Of a stretch of DNA of 64,000 bases, positions 36,541-44,272 are shown piece by piece (within the stretch, counting starts at the first letter, position 1; each line of letters begins with the position of its first letter). This DNA comes from CADCVT01 sp036389485. Lineage in GTDB: Bacteria; Actinomycetota; Thermoleophilia; Solirubrobacterales; Solirubrobacteraceae. The position numbers and the translations under genes are program-made. The DNA is taken from assembly GCA_036389485.1 (NCBI GenBank), contig DASVPR010000055.1:97371-161370 (forward strand), in the 5' to 3' direction. The notes beneath the pieces are model-generated. The model was given only the letters and a program-made list of their open reading frames with translations, was not told the origin of the DNA and did not search any database.

Positions 36541-37085
36541 GCACCGATGTGGACCTCCAGACGCGCGTCGTCCTCGACCTCGCCGACGAGCCGACGCCCG
36601 ACCCGGCGACGGTCACGCCCGACGGACGGCGGCTCGAGCGGCTCATCGAAGGCGTTCGCGTGCGCCCCGCGATCGTGCAGAGCGACGAGCGCGGCAGCGT
36701 CACCGAGATGTTCAACCCGGCCTGGGACTTCTCGGACGAGCCGCTCGTCTACGCGTATACGACGACGATCCGGCCCGGCCAGAAGAAGGGCTGGGTCGTC
36801 CACCACGAGCAATCCGACCGCCTCTTCTACGACAACGGCGCGGCCAAGATCGTCCTCTACGACGCGCGCGAGGGCTCGCCGACGAAGGGGCTGGTCAACG
36901 AGATCTTCCTGGGCGCCGCCAACCGCGCGCTGCTGCTCATCCCGCCCGGCGTCGTGCACGCGGTCGTCAACATCGGCGAGACCGAGCTGCGCTTCGTGAA
37001 CATGCCGACGCGCCCCTACGACCACGCGCGGCCCGACAAGTCGCGGCTGCCGGCGGACACGCCGGCGATCCCCTACCAGCTCTAG
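36537..37085 (+). CDS. RmlC-like cupin (dTDP-4-dehydrorhamnose 3,5-epimerase family)
   Basis: A 182-residue cupin. IVQSDERGSVTEMFN..WDFSDEPLVYAYTTTIRPGQKKGWVVHHEQSDRLFYDNGAAKIVLYDAREGSPTKGLVNEIFLG..ANRALLLIPPGVVHAVVNIGETELRFVNMPTRPYD follows the RmlC order, with His in the VVHHE strand as the likely catalytic base region. It is divergent from true RmlC, so it may epimerise or bind another NDP-sugar. It overlaps the glycosyltransferase and belongs to the same sugar cassette. Confidence 0.78.
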   Translation: MSTDVDLQTRVVLDLADEPTPDPATVTPDGRRLERLIEGVRVRPAIVQSDERGSVTEMFNPAWDFSDEPLVYAYTTTIRPGQKKGWVVHHEQSDRLFYDNGAAKIVLYDAREGSPTKGLVNEIFLGAANRALLLIPPGVVHAVVNIGETELRFVNMPTRPYDHARPDKSRLPADTPAIPYQL

Positions 37086-37615
37086 GCGGCCACGCGGCTC
37101 GACCACAGGACCGCGCTGCGCTCCCGGCGCAGCTGCGGCGCGGCGCCCCACGGCAGCGCGCCGCGGCGGCTGCGGACTGGGTGCGCGAGCTTCTGGCTGA
37201 CGACCGTCTCGTGGACGAAGCGGCCGCCGGGCACGAGGACGCGCGCGATCTCGCGCAGCGCGCGGTCCGGATCGGCGATGTGCCAGCAGGTCCCGAAGTC
37301 GACGACGACGTCGAACGTGTCGTCGAGGAAGGGGAGGTCGCGGACGTCGCCCTGGAAGAGGTCGGCCGCGACCCCGCGACGGTCCAGCCGCTCGCGCGCC
37401 TCGGCGAGCAGGGCGGCGTCGACGTCCAGGCCGACGAGCTCCGACGGCCGCGCGATCTCCGCCAGCGGCGGCAGCGCGACGCCGCGCCCGCACCCGACCT
37501 CGAGGATCCGTGCGCCGCGCGGGAGCTTCAGCGCGCGCAGCAGCGCGGGCACCTCCAGGCGCTCCTGCAGCACGTTGCGGCGCTCGACGTTCGGGAACGG
37601 CTCGTAGCCGGGCAT
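37082..37615 (-). CDS. Class I SAM-dependent methyltransferase
   Basis: A 177-residue Methyltransf_11-type enzyme. SAM-binding motif I LEVGCGRGVALPPL, acidic GLDVDAALL, motif II-like QGDVRDLPFLDDTFDVVVDFG, then REIARVLVPGGRFVHE. The C-terminus is short, so substrate recognition is minimal. Start: ATG at 37615 with AGAGGA 8 bases upstream; an upstream TTG (37648) is less likely. It converges on the cupin gene (4-base overlap at the stops). Confidence 0.88.
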   Translation of the reverse strand: MPGYEPFPNVERRNVLQERLEVPALLRALKLPRGARILEVGCGRGVALPPLAEIARPSELVGLDVDAALLAEARERLDRRGVAADLFQGDVRDLPFLDDTFDVVVDFGTCWHIADPDRALREIARVLVPGGRFVHETVVSQKLAHPVRSRRGALPWGAAPQLRRERSAVLWSSRVAA

Positions 37616-37633
37616 GTCAGTCGTCCTCTCTTG

Positions 37634-37684
37634 TCGACTTGCGGTCAAGAAACAGCGTAGCCACGTATCGACCGGCGGTCAAGA
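37634..37684 (-). promoter_or_regulatory. Methyltransferase promoter with paired 17-bp repeats
   Basis: On the minus strand, -35 TTGACC (37677-37682) and -10 TACGCT (37654-37659) are exactly 17 bases apart. Two direct repeats, TCGACTTGCGGTCAAGA (37634-37650) and TCGACCGGCGGTCAAGA (37668-37684, given on the plus strand), differ at two bases and lie 34 bases apart start to start. The upper one covers the -35 box and the lower one the transcription start region, the layout of a repressor binding pair. Confidence 0.65.
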
Positions 37685-37753
37685 GTGATGCGTGAAGCCG
37701 GCGACGGGTCGCGTGGCGAGGCGCGCGGCGGGTCGCGCGAAGATGCCCGGGCG

Positions 37754-38548
37754 ATGGACGCGATCCTGCTCGTCGACAAGCCCGCGGGGAAGACGTCGCA
37801 CGACGTCGTGGCCGCCGTGCGGCGCGAGCACGGGGGGAGGAAGGGCCCGAGGGTCGGGCACGCCGGCACGCTGGACCCGTTCGCGACGGGCCTGCTGCTC
37901 GTGCTGCTCGGCCGCGCGACCCGCGTCCAGCGCTTCCTCATGGCGCTGCCGAAGACGTACGAGGTCGTCGCGCGCTTCGGGGCGGTGTCGACGACCGGCG
38001 ATCCGGAGGGGGAGATCACCGCGACCGGCGCGCCGATCCCCGACCCGCTCACGCTCCCGACCGGCACGCTCCGGCAGCGTCCGCCGGCCTACAGCGCGGT
38101 GAAGGTCGGCGGGGAGCGCGCGTACAGGCTGGCGCGGCGGGGGGAGGACGTCGAGGTCCCCGAGCGCGAGGTGACGGTGTACGGCGCGGCGGTGAAGTGG
38201 CGTGAGGAGGAGCGGGTCGCGATCGAGCTGCGCTGCTCCGCGGGGACGTACGTGCGCTCCTACGTCGCCGACCTCGGCGACGCGTACTGCGAGGAGCTGC
38301 GGCGCACCGCGATCGGCCCGTTCCGCGTCGAGGACGCCGGCCGGACGATCCCGCTCGGCGACGCCCTGGCGGCGGTGATGGAGGTGCGGCGGCTCGACCC
38401 CGACGCCGCCCGCCGGGCCGGGCACGGGGTCGCGGTCCAGGGCGAGGCCGGCGGGCCGGTGCTCCTCGCCGACGACGACGGCCCGATCGCGATCGCCGAG
38501 CCGCGCGAAGGCGGCCTCCTCAAGCCGACCGTAGGCTTCCGCGCCTGA
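37754..38548 (+). CDS. truB: tRNA pseudouridine-55 synthase
   Basis: A 264-residue enzyme that makes pseudouridine 55 in the T loop of tRNAs. LLVDKPAGKTSHDVV (5-19), catalytic Asp41 in GHAGTLDPFATGLL, RQRPPAYSAVKVGGERAYRLAR and CSAGTYVRSYVADLG are all diagnostic. ATG 37754 is used because homology begins there; earlier in-frame starts add an Arg/Gly-rich leader overlapping the divergent promoter region. Confidence 0.96.
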   Translation: MDAILLVDKPAGKTSHDVVAAVRREHGGRKGPRVGHAGTLDPFATGLLLVLLGRATRVQRFLMALPKTYEVVARFGAVSTTGDPEGEITATGAPIPDPLTLPTGTLRQRPPAYSAVKVGGERAYRLARRGEDVEVPEREVTVYGAAVKWREEERVAIELRCSAGTYVRSYVADLGDAYCEELRRTAIGPFRVEDAGRTIPLGDALAAVMEVRRLDPDAARRAGHGVAVQGEAGGPVLLADDDGPIAIAEPREGGLLKPTVGFRA

Positions 38549-38564
38549 TGAAGGTCGCGCCGCG

Positions 38565-39455
38565 ATGAGGATCACCCCGCTCCCCGAAGCCGCGCCCCGG
38601 CCGCGGCGCGTCGCGGTCGGCACGTTCGACGGCGTCCACCGCGGGCACCGCGAGGTGATCGCCGGCAACGACACCGTGCTGACGTTCGATCCGCACCCCG
38701 TGTCGGTCGTCCGCCCGGACGCCGCGCCGAAGCTGCTGACCCGCCTCGACCGCAAGGCCGAGCTGATCGCGAGCCTCGGGGTGGAGGAGATGGTCGTCAT
38801 CCCGTTCGACCGCGAGTTCGCGTCGCGCTCGGCGCGGGAGTTCGTCGACGACGTGTTGGTCGCGACGCTGCGCGCCGAGAGCGTCAGCGTGGGGGAGAAC
38901 TTCCGCTTCGGCCACAGGGCGCAGGGCGACGCGGAGATGCTGCGGGCCGACGACCGCTTCGCGACCCGCGTGCAGCCGCTGATCGAGGTGGGGGACGAGA
39001 TCGTGTCCTCCAGCCACATCCGCGGGCTCGTGCTCGGCGGCCACGTCGAGGAGGCCAACCCGCTGCTCGTCGACACCTTCCAGGTCCGCGGCGAGGTGGT
39101 CCACGGCGACAAGCGCGGGCGCGAGCTCGGGTACCCGACCGCGAACCTCGTGCCGGACCCGCACTACGTCACGCCCGGCCACGGCGTCTACGCCTGCCGC
39201 GTGCGGGCCGACGACGGCTGGCACATCGCCGCGACGAACGTCGGGATCCGCCCGCAGTTCAACACCGGGCGCGGGGAGCTGATCGAGGCCTACCTGCTCG
39301 ACTTCGACGGCGATCTGTACGGGCAGGAGCTCGCGATCGAGTTCGTCCAGCGGCTGCGCGGGGAGCGCCGATTCCCGGGCGTCGAGGCCCTTCTCGAGCA
39401 GATGGCCAAGGACGTCGACGCCACCAGGCGCCTGCTACGGTTCCCGGCCGCATGA
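38565..39455 (+). CDS. ribF: Bifunctional riboflavin kinase / FAD synthetase
   Basis: Makes FMN and FAD from riboflavin. The N-terminal nucleotidyltransferase (1-150) has AVGTFDGVHRGHREVI, LTFDPHP, VGENFRFGHRAQGD and SSSHIR. The C-terminal flavokinase (165-290) has GEVVHGDKRGRELGYPTANL and GVYACRV..ATNVGIRPQFN. The N-terminal HIGH motif is shortened, because there is no long insert between the histidines and the next strand. ATGA overlap with rpsO. Confidence 0.95.
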   Translation: MRITPLPEAAPRPRRVAVGTFDGVHRGHREVIAGNDTVLTFDPHPVSVVRPDAAPKLLTRLDRKAELIASLGVEEMVVIPFDREFASRSAREFVDDVLVATLRAESVSVGENFRFGHRAQGDAEMLRADDRFATRVQPLIEVGDEIVSSSHIRGLVLGGHVEEANPLLVDTFQVRGEVVHGDKRGRELGYPTANLVPDPHYVTPGHGVYACRVRADDGWHIAATNVGIRPQFNTGRGELIEAYLLDFDGDLYGQELAIEFVQRLRGERRFPGVEALLEQMAKDVDATRRLLRFPAA

Positions 39456-39721
39456 CGCTGACCCAGGATCGCAAGGCCGAGATCGTCGCCCGCTGGGGCG
39501 CGTCGCCGACCGACACCGGCGACACCCGCGTGCAGATCGCGCTGCTCACCGCGCGCATCAACGAGCTCACCGAGCACCTGCGGACCCATCGCAAGGACCA
39601 CCACTCGCGGCGCGGGCTGCTCATGCTCGTCGGCAAGCGGCGGCGGCTGCTCAACTACCTGCAGCGCCACGACCTCGAGGGCTACCGCGAGCTGATCCGC
39701 GAGCTCGGCCTCCGCAGGTAG
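39452..39721 (+). CDS. rpsO: 30S ribosomal protein S15
   Basis: An 89-residue S15 that binds the central domain of 16S rRNA. Full family match: KAEIVARWGASPTDTGDTRVQIALLTARINELTEHLRTHRKDHHSRRGLLMLVGKRRRLLNYL. Normal length. The start overlaps the ribF stop. pnp, its usual neighbour, is 2.2 kb downstream. Confidence 0.97.
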   Translation: MTLTQDRKAEIVARWGASPTDTGDTRVQIALLTARINELTEHLRTHRKDHHSRRGLLMLVGKRRRLLNYLQRHDLEGYRELIRELGLRR

Positions 39722-39724
39722 TCC

Positions 39725-40195
39725 ATGGCCGTCATCGCGCCGGGCACGCCCGCACCGGAGTTCCGGCTGCGCGACGAGCTCGGAGAGTGGTTCACCCGCG
39801 AGCACCTGCTCGGGCAGACGACCGTCCTCGTCTTCTACCCCGCGGCCTTCAGCCCGGTCTGCACCGACCAGTTCCAGATCTACGAGGAGGTCCTCGACGA
39901 GTTCGAGGCCCAGGGCGCGAGGCTCTACGGCGTCTCGTGCGACTCCGTCTGGGCCCAGAAGGCGTTCAAGGAGAAGCTCGGGATCACGATCCCGCAGCTG
40001 TCGGACTTCGAGCCGAAGGGCGAGGCGTCGCGCGCGTTCGGCGCCTACTTCGAGAAGTCGGGCTCCTCCAACCGCGCGCTCGTGATCGTCGACCCCGAGG
40101 GCGTCGTGCAGTGGAGCTGGGAGGGCGAGCACCCCGGCGTGCTCCCCGGGGCGAACCTCATCTTCGACGGGCTCGCGGCCGGCGCGTCCGCCTAG
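39725..40195 (+). CDS. Peroxiredoxin (AhpE/BCP-like)
   Basis: A 156-residue thiol peroxidase. Peroxidatic Cys46 lies in the FYPAAFSPVCTDQF active-site loop. A second Cys at 72 (GVSCDSVW) may act as a resolving or structural residue. SNRALVIVDPEGVVQWSW is typical of the AhpE type. Its TAG stop and the stop of the convergent membrane gene share the four bases CTAG, so there is no terminator between them. Confidence 0.93.
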   Translation: MAVIAPGTPAPEFRLRDELGEWFTREHLLGQTTVLVFYPAAFSPVCTDQFQIYEEVLDEFEAQGARLYGVSCDSVWAQKAFKEKLGITIPQLSDFEPKGEASRAFGAYFEKSGSSNRALVIVDPEGVVQWSWEGEHPGVLPGANLIFDGLAAGASA

Positions 40196-40926
40196 CTCTC
40201 GAGCGCCGCGCGCAGGCGGCGCTGCAGCTCCGGCGCGCACTCCGGGAAGCCCTCGCCGCCGCCGACCTCCATCAGGTGGAGCTGGTACTGAGCGAGCTCC
40301 TCGACCGTGATCTCCTCGGTCTCCGGCCCCGTCTCCTCGTAGTAGTACGTGTAGTCGACGAGCCAGTCGCGCCGGCGCCGCAGCTCGACGATGAGGCGCT
40401 CGGCCTGCGCCCGCAGACGTTGCACGTCCTCGCGCGGCGTCGACGCCTCGGGGCACAGGTTGCCGAGGTTCAGCTCGATCGGGAGGCGCCGCTGGTCGGC
40501 GGGCGGGAGCTTCGGCGCGTCCGCGCGGTCGATCGTCGCCACGACCGCCCACCCGAGGAGCGCGCTCCCGGCCCCGAAGACGACCAGCGCCGACGGAGCG
40601 GCGCGGCGGCGCAGCAGCCGGCCGAGGACCCAGCCCGCCGCCGTCGCGATCAGCGCCACCGGCAGCGCGACGACCAGGATCAGCCACGAGAGCGCGTCGG
40701 CGCCGTCGGCGAAGAACGCCGGGACGCAGACCGCCACCGGCAGCAGGATCACCCAGGGCGTCCCGGCGGCGAGCCCCACGCCGAGGTGCGCCGCGACCAG
40801 GACGGCGGCGACGACCCACGACTCGTCGTCGCCGTGCTCGAACGGGTCGTAGACGCCCGTGAACGCCGAGCCGACGAGGACGGCGTAGGCGACGAGGGCG
40901 AGCGCGAGTGCCCGCCCCGACGTCAC
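40192..40926 (-). CDS. Hypothetical membrane protein
   Basis: A 244-residue protein with about four to five membrane helices in the first 140 residues (ALALALVAYAVLVGSAFTGVY, WVVAAVLVAAHLGVGLA, WVILLPVAVCVPAFF, LSWLILVVALPVALIATAAGWVLG, APSALVVFGAGSALLGWAVVA). An extramembrane Glu/Arg-rich helical domain (160-244) has a coiled-coil look and two Cys (CPEAS, FPECAPE). No known family recognised. It overlaps the upstream collagen-like gene by GTGA. Confidence 0.75.
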   Translation of the reverse strand: MTSGRALALALVAYAVLVGSAFTGVYDPFEHGDDESWVVAAVLVAAHLGVGLAAGTPWVILLPVAVCVPAFFADGADALSWLILVVALPVALIATAAGWVLGRLLRRRAAPSALVVFGAGSALLGWAVVATIDRADAPKLPPADQRRLPIELNLGNLCPEASTPREDVQRLRAQAERLIVELRRRRDWLVDYTYYYEETGPETEEITVEELAQYQLHLMEVGGGEGFPECAPELQRRLRAALES

Positions 40927-41411
40927 GGCGCCGCGCAGATGACGTAGGCGACCGGCGTCCGCGGCCGCTCTGCGCCGTTGAACAGCGTGATCCGCCAGGA
41001 CGACGGCGGCGCGGCGCCGACGGGGATCGACTCGACGAGCTTGTCGTTCGTCGTCGGCGGCCCGGCGAAGCCCCCGCCGCCGCCCGTCGCGCGCTCGTTG
41101 CCCTCGCAGCGCACGGTCACGGAGCGGATCTCCCCGGCGGGGACCTCCTCGCCGCTGACGTGGCGCTCGACGACGTTCGTCGCGCCCGGCCTGCCCCTGC
41201 GCCCTCGCGGGCCGCGCGGGATCTGGCCCTTCGCGAAGTCCACCCGCCGCAGCGAGCGGTTGACGACGTGCTTGGTGGAGACCGAAGGCTCCTTCAGCTC
41301 GACCGCGCCGACGCTGTCGGGCGGGACGACCGACTGCGCGTACGCGATGCCGCTCAGCGCGACGGCGAGGGCGAGGAAGGCGATGACGGTGGCCGGCGAA
41401 GGTCGACGCAT
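40923..41411 (-). CDS. Exported protein with short collagen-like segment
   Basis: A 162-residue protein with a signal-like N-terminus (RRPSPATVIAFLALAVALSGIAYAQ). The short conserved block SVVPPDSVGAVELKEPSVSTKHV recalls a family abundant in Thermoleophilia. A Gly-X-Y stretch (GPRGRRGRPG) follows, then a small C-terminal beta domain with two Cys (VRCEGNERATGGGGGF.., YVICAAP). Probably extracellular; function unknown. Co-transcribed with the membrane gene after it. Confidence 0.75.
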   Translation of the reverse strand: MRRPSPATVIAFLALAVALSGIAYAQSVVPPDSVGAVELKEPSVSTKHVVNRSLRRVDFAKGQIPRGPRGRRGRPGATNVVERHVSGEEVPAGEIRSVTVRCEGNERATGGGGGFAGPPTTNDKLVESIPVGAAPPSSWRITLFNGAERPRTPVAYVICAAP

Positions 41412-41477
41412 GCGTACCGTTTACCCATCGGCGACCTCACCAGTGCACCGGTTCCCGGTCTGCGAGACGACGACCAC

Positions 41478-41966
41478 GTGCGCGGCGACCCCGGCGCACC
41501 GCTGCTCGTCATGTACGCGGACTTCACGTGCCCGCGGTGCGCGGTCGCGCACGAACGGCTGAAGGACGAGCCGGTCCGAGTGGTCTTCCGCCACCTCGCG
41601 CTGAAGGCGAAGCACCCCCGCGCGGTCGCGCTCGCGCACGCCGCGGAGGCGTTCGCGCGGCAGGGCGCGTTCTGGGCGTTCCACGACGCGATCTACGCCG
41701 ACCAGGGCCGCATCGACGACCCGCACCTGTGGGCGCTCGCGCGCGACCTCGGGCTCGACCTCGACCGGTTCGAGCACGACCGGCGCGCCGAAGCGGCGGC
41801 CGAGCGCGTCACCCGCGACACACGCGAAGCACTGCGCGCCGGTGCGACGACCACCCCGACGATCTTGCGGCTATCCTCGGAACGCAACTTTCGGAACGAA
41901 GAGACAAGCAGCAAGAAGAGGGGCGCCGAGTCCGACGCCGCCCCAAGAGGAGACAACCGCATATGA
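41478..41966 (+). CDS. DsbA-family thioredoxin-like protein, ends possibly degraded
   Basis: About 162 residues. The DsbA-like fold is clear: PLLVMYADFTCPRCAVAHERL with CPRC redox motif, a helical insert (AVALAHAAEAFARQGAFWAFHDAIYADQGRIDDPHLWALARDLGLDLDRF), and cis-Pro TTTPTI near the end. After the cis-Pro, the final strand and helix are replaced by a polar stretch encoded by the pnp leader, so the domain looks incomplete. No start codon precedes the expected N-terminal DDDHVRG; GTG 41478 is the first canonical one (CTG 41460 is another). It overlaps pnp by ATGA. Confidence 0.7.
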   Translation: MRGDPGAPLLVMYADFTCPRCAVAHERLKDEPVRVVFRHLALKAKHPRAVALAHAAEAFARQGAFWAFHDAIYADQGRIDDPHLWALARDLGLDLDRFEHDRRAEAAAERVTRDTREALRAGATTTPTILRLSSERNFRNEETSSKKRGAESDAAPRGDNRI

Positions 41967-44269
41967 CTTCTGACGCCGTGAAGACCGTCTCGGTCGACAT
42001 CGCTGGTACAGAGATCAGCTTCGAGACGGGCAAGATGGCCAAGCAGGCCTCCGGCGCCGTCGTCGTCCGTCAGGGCGACACCGTGGTCCTGAGCACCGCG
42101 ACCATGGGCAACCTCCGCGACGCGGACTTCCTTCCGCTCACCGTGGACATCGAGGAGCGCATGTACGCCGCGGGCAAGATCCCCGGCTCGTTCTTCAAGC
42201 GCGAGGGCCGCGCGGGCACCGAGGCGACGCTCAACGCGCGCCTGATCGACCGCCCGCTGCGCCCGCTGTTCCCGAAGGGCTGGCGGTACGAGACCCAGCT
42301 CGTCGGCATCCCCCTCAGCGTGGACCACGTCCACCCCTACGACATCCTCGCGATGAACGGCGCGTCGGCGGCGCTGATGATCTCGCCGATCCCGTTCCCG
42401 TTCCCGGTCGGGGCGGTGCGCATCGGGCAGATCGAGGGGAACTTCGTGATCAACCCGAGCGAGGCCGACATGGCCGCGGGCCTCAGCGACCTCGACCTCG
42501 TGGTCGCCGGCACCGAGGACGCGATCCTGATGGTCGAGGCCGGCGCCAACGAGGTGCCCGAGGCCGAGATCCTCGACGCGCTCGACATCGCGCACTCCGA
42601 GATCAAGAAGCTCTGCCAGGCCCAGCACCAGCTGCGCGAGCAGGCCGGCAAGGAGAAGGTCGAGGTCGTGGCGCCGCAGGTCGACGAGGACCTCTACCGC
42701 GAGATCACCGACGCGTTCGGCCAGAAGGTCGACGAGGCCACGTCGGTCGAGGACAAGCTCGCGCGCCAGGACGCGACGAAGGCCGTCGAGACCGAGGTGT
42801 TCGAGCGCTTCGCGGGCGACCCCGAGTCGGAGGGCTACGCCGAGCGCCGGCAGGCGGTCCAGCTCGCGTTCGACAAGCTCGAGAAGAGCACGGTGCGGGA
42901 GCGGATCGCCGTGCGCAAGATCCGCCCGGACGGCCGCAACACGACCGAGATCCGCGACATCTACATCGAGGCGGGGCTGCTGCCGCGCGGCCACGGCTCG
43001 GCGCTCTTCCAGCGCGGCCAGACCCAGGCGCTCAGCGTCGCCGCGCTCGGCACGCTGAAGGAGGAGATGCGGCTGGACACCCTCGGGCTCCAGACGCAGA
43101 AGTTCTACTTCCACCACTACAACTTCCCGCCCTTCAGCGTCGGGGAGGCGGGCTTCATGCGCGGCCCGAAGCGGCGTGACATCGGCCACGGGGCGCTGGC
43201 CGAGCGGGCGCTCGTGCCGGTCGTGCCGTCCACCGAGGAGTTCCCGTACACGATCCGCGTGGTGTCGGACATCCTCGAGTCCAACGGGTCGTCGTCGATG
43301 GCGTCGGTGTGCGGCTCGGCGCTCGCGCTGATGGACGCCGGCGTGCCGATCAAGGCGCCGGTGGCCGGCATCGCCATGGGGCTGATCAAGGAGGGCGACG
43401 ACTACGTCGTGCTCACCGACATCGCCGGCGTCGAGGACCACCTCGGCGACATGGACTTCAAGGTCGCCGGCACGGAGGACGGGATCACCGCGCTGCAGAT
43501 GGACATCAAGATCACGGGCGTCACGTTCGAGATCATGCGCGACGCGCTGACGCAGGCCAAGGAGGCGCGGACGTTCATCCTCGGCAAGATGGCCGAGGTC
43601 ATCTCCGGCCCGCGCACCGAGCTCAAGCCGCACGCCCCGCGGATCATCCAGCTCAAGATCGACCCGTCGCAGATCGGCATGCTGATCGGCAAGGGCGGCG
43701 AGACGATCCGCGGCCTGCAGGAGGAGTTCGAGTCGCAGATCGACGTCAACGACGAGGGCCAGGTGCTCGTGTACTCGTCGAACGGCGAGCTCGGCGACGC
43801 CCTCGCGGAGCGGATCACGACCATGATGAAGGAGGTCGAGGTCGGCGACGAGTTCCCGAACGCGAAGGTCGTCAAGACCACGACGTTCGGCGCGTTCGTC
43901 GAGCTGACGAAGGGCACCGACGGCCTGCTGCACATCTCCAACATCGCGCCCGGCCAGCGGCCGGACACGGTCGAGGAGGTCCTCAACAAGGGCGACGAGA
44001 TCCACGTCCGCGTGGTCGAGGTCGACCGCGAGCGCGGCCGCATCGGCCTGCGCCTCGCGAACGACCCGGCCGTCGAGGGCAAGTCGGCCGAGGAGCTGGC
44101 GGCAGTCGGCTCCGGCGGCGGCAACGGCGGCGCCCGCCGCGAGCGCGGGCCGCGCCGCGACGGCGGCGGCCGGGGCGGCGACCGGGGGGACCGCGGCGGC
44201 GACCGCGGCGACCGCGGCGATCGCGGCTCGGGCCGGCCGCGGCGCCACGGCGATCGCGACCGCGGCTAG
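41963..44269 (+). CDS. pnp: Polyribonucleotide nucleotidyltransferase (PNPase)
   Basis: A 3'-5' phosphorolytic RNA exonuclease of the degradosome. It has 768 residues: two RNase PH domains (about 10-230 and 320-545) with FFKREGRAGTEATLNARLIDRPLRPLFP and RGHGSALFQRGQTQALSV, a helical linker, a KH domain (QLKIDPSQIGMLIGKGGETIRGL) and S1 domain (FPNAKVVKTTTFGAFVELTKGTDGLLHIS). A tail of about 50 residues rich in Gly, Asp and Arg (repeated GDRGDRGG) follows and probably binds RNA. GAGGAG-type Shine-Dalgarno sequence 8-14 bases upstream (AGAGGAGA). Confidence 0.97.
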   Translation: MTSDAVKTVSVDIAGTEISFETGKMAKQASGAVVVRQGDTVVLSTATMGNLRDADFLPLTVDIEERMYAAGKIPGSFFKREGRAGTEATLNARLIDRPLRPLFPKGWRYETQLVGIPLSVDHVHPYDILAMNGASAALMISPIPFPFPVGAVRIGQIEGNFVINPSEADMAAGLSDLDLVVAGTEDAILMVEAGANEVPEAEILDALDIAHSEIKKLCQAQHQLREQAGKEKVEVVAPQVDEDLYREITDAFGQKVDEATSVEDKLARQDATKAVETEVFERFAGDPESEGYAERRQAVQLAFDKLEKSTVRERIAVRKIRPDGRNTTEIRDIYIEAGLLPRGHGSALFQRGQTQALSVAALGTLKEEMRLDTLGLQTQKFYFHHYNFPPFSVGEAGFMRGPKRRDIGHGALAERALVPVVPSTEEFPYTIRVVSDILESNGSSSMASVCGSALALMDAGVPIKAPVAGIAMGLIKEGDDYVVLTDIAGVEDHLGDMDFKVAGTEDGITALQMDIKITGVTFEIMRDALTQAKEARTFILGKMAEVISGPRTELKPHAPRIIQLKIDPSQIGMLIGKGGETIRGLQEEFESQIDVNDEGQVLVYSSNGELGDALAERITTMMKEVEVGDEFPNAKVVKTTTFGAFVELTKGTDGLLHISNIAPGQRPDTVEEVLNKGDEIHVRVVEVDRERGRIGLRLANDPAVEGKSAEELAAVGSGGGNGGARRERGPRRDGGGRGGDRGDRGGDRGDRGDRGSGRPRRHGDRDRG

Positions 44270-44272
44270 CTC

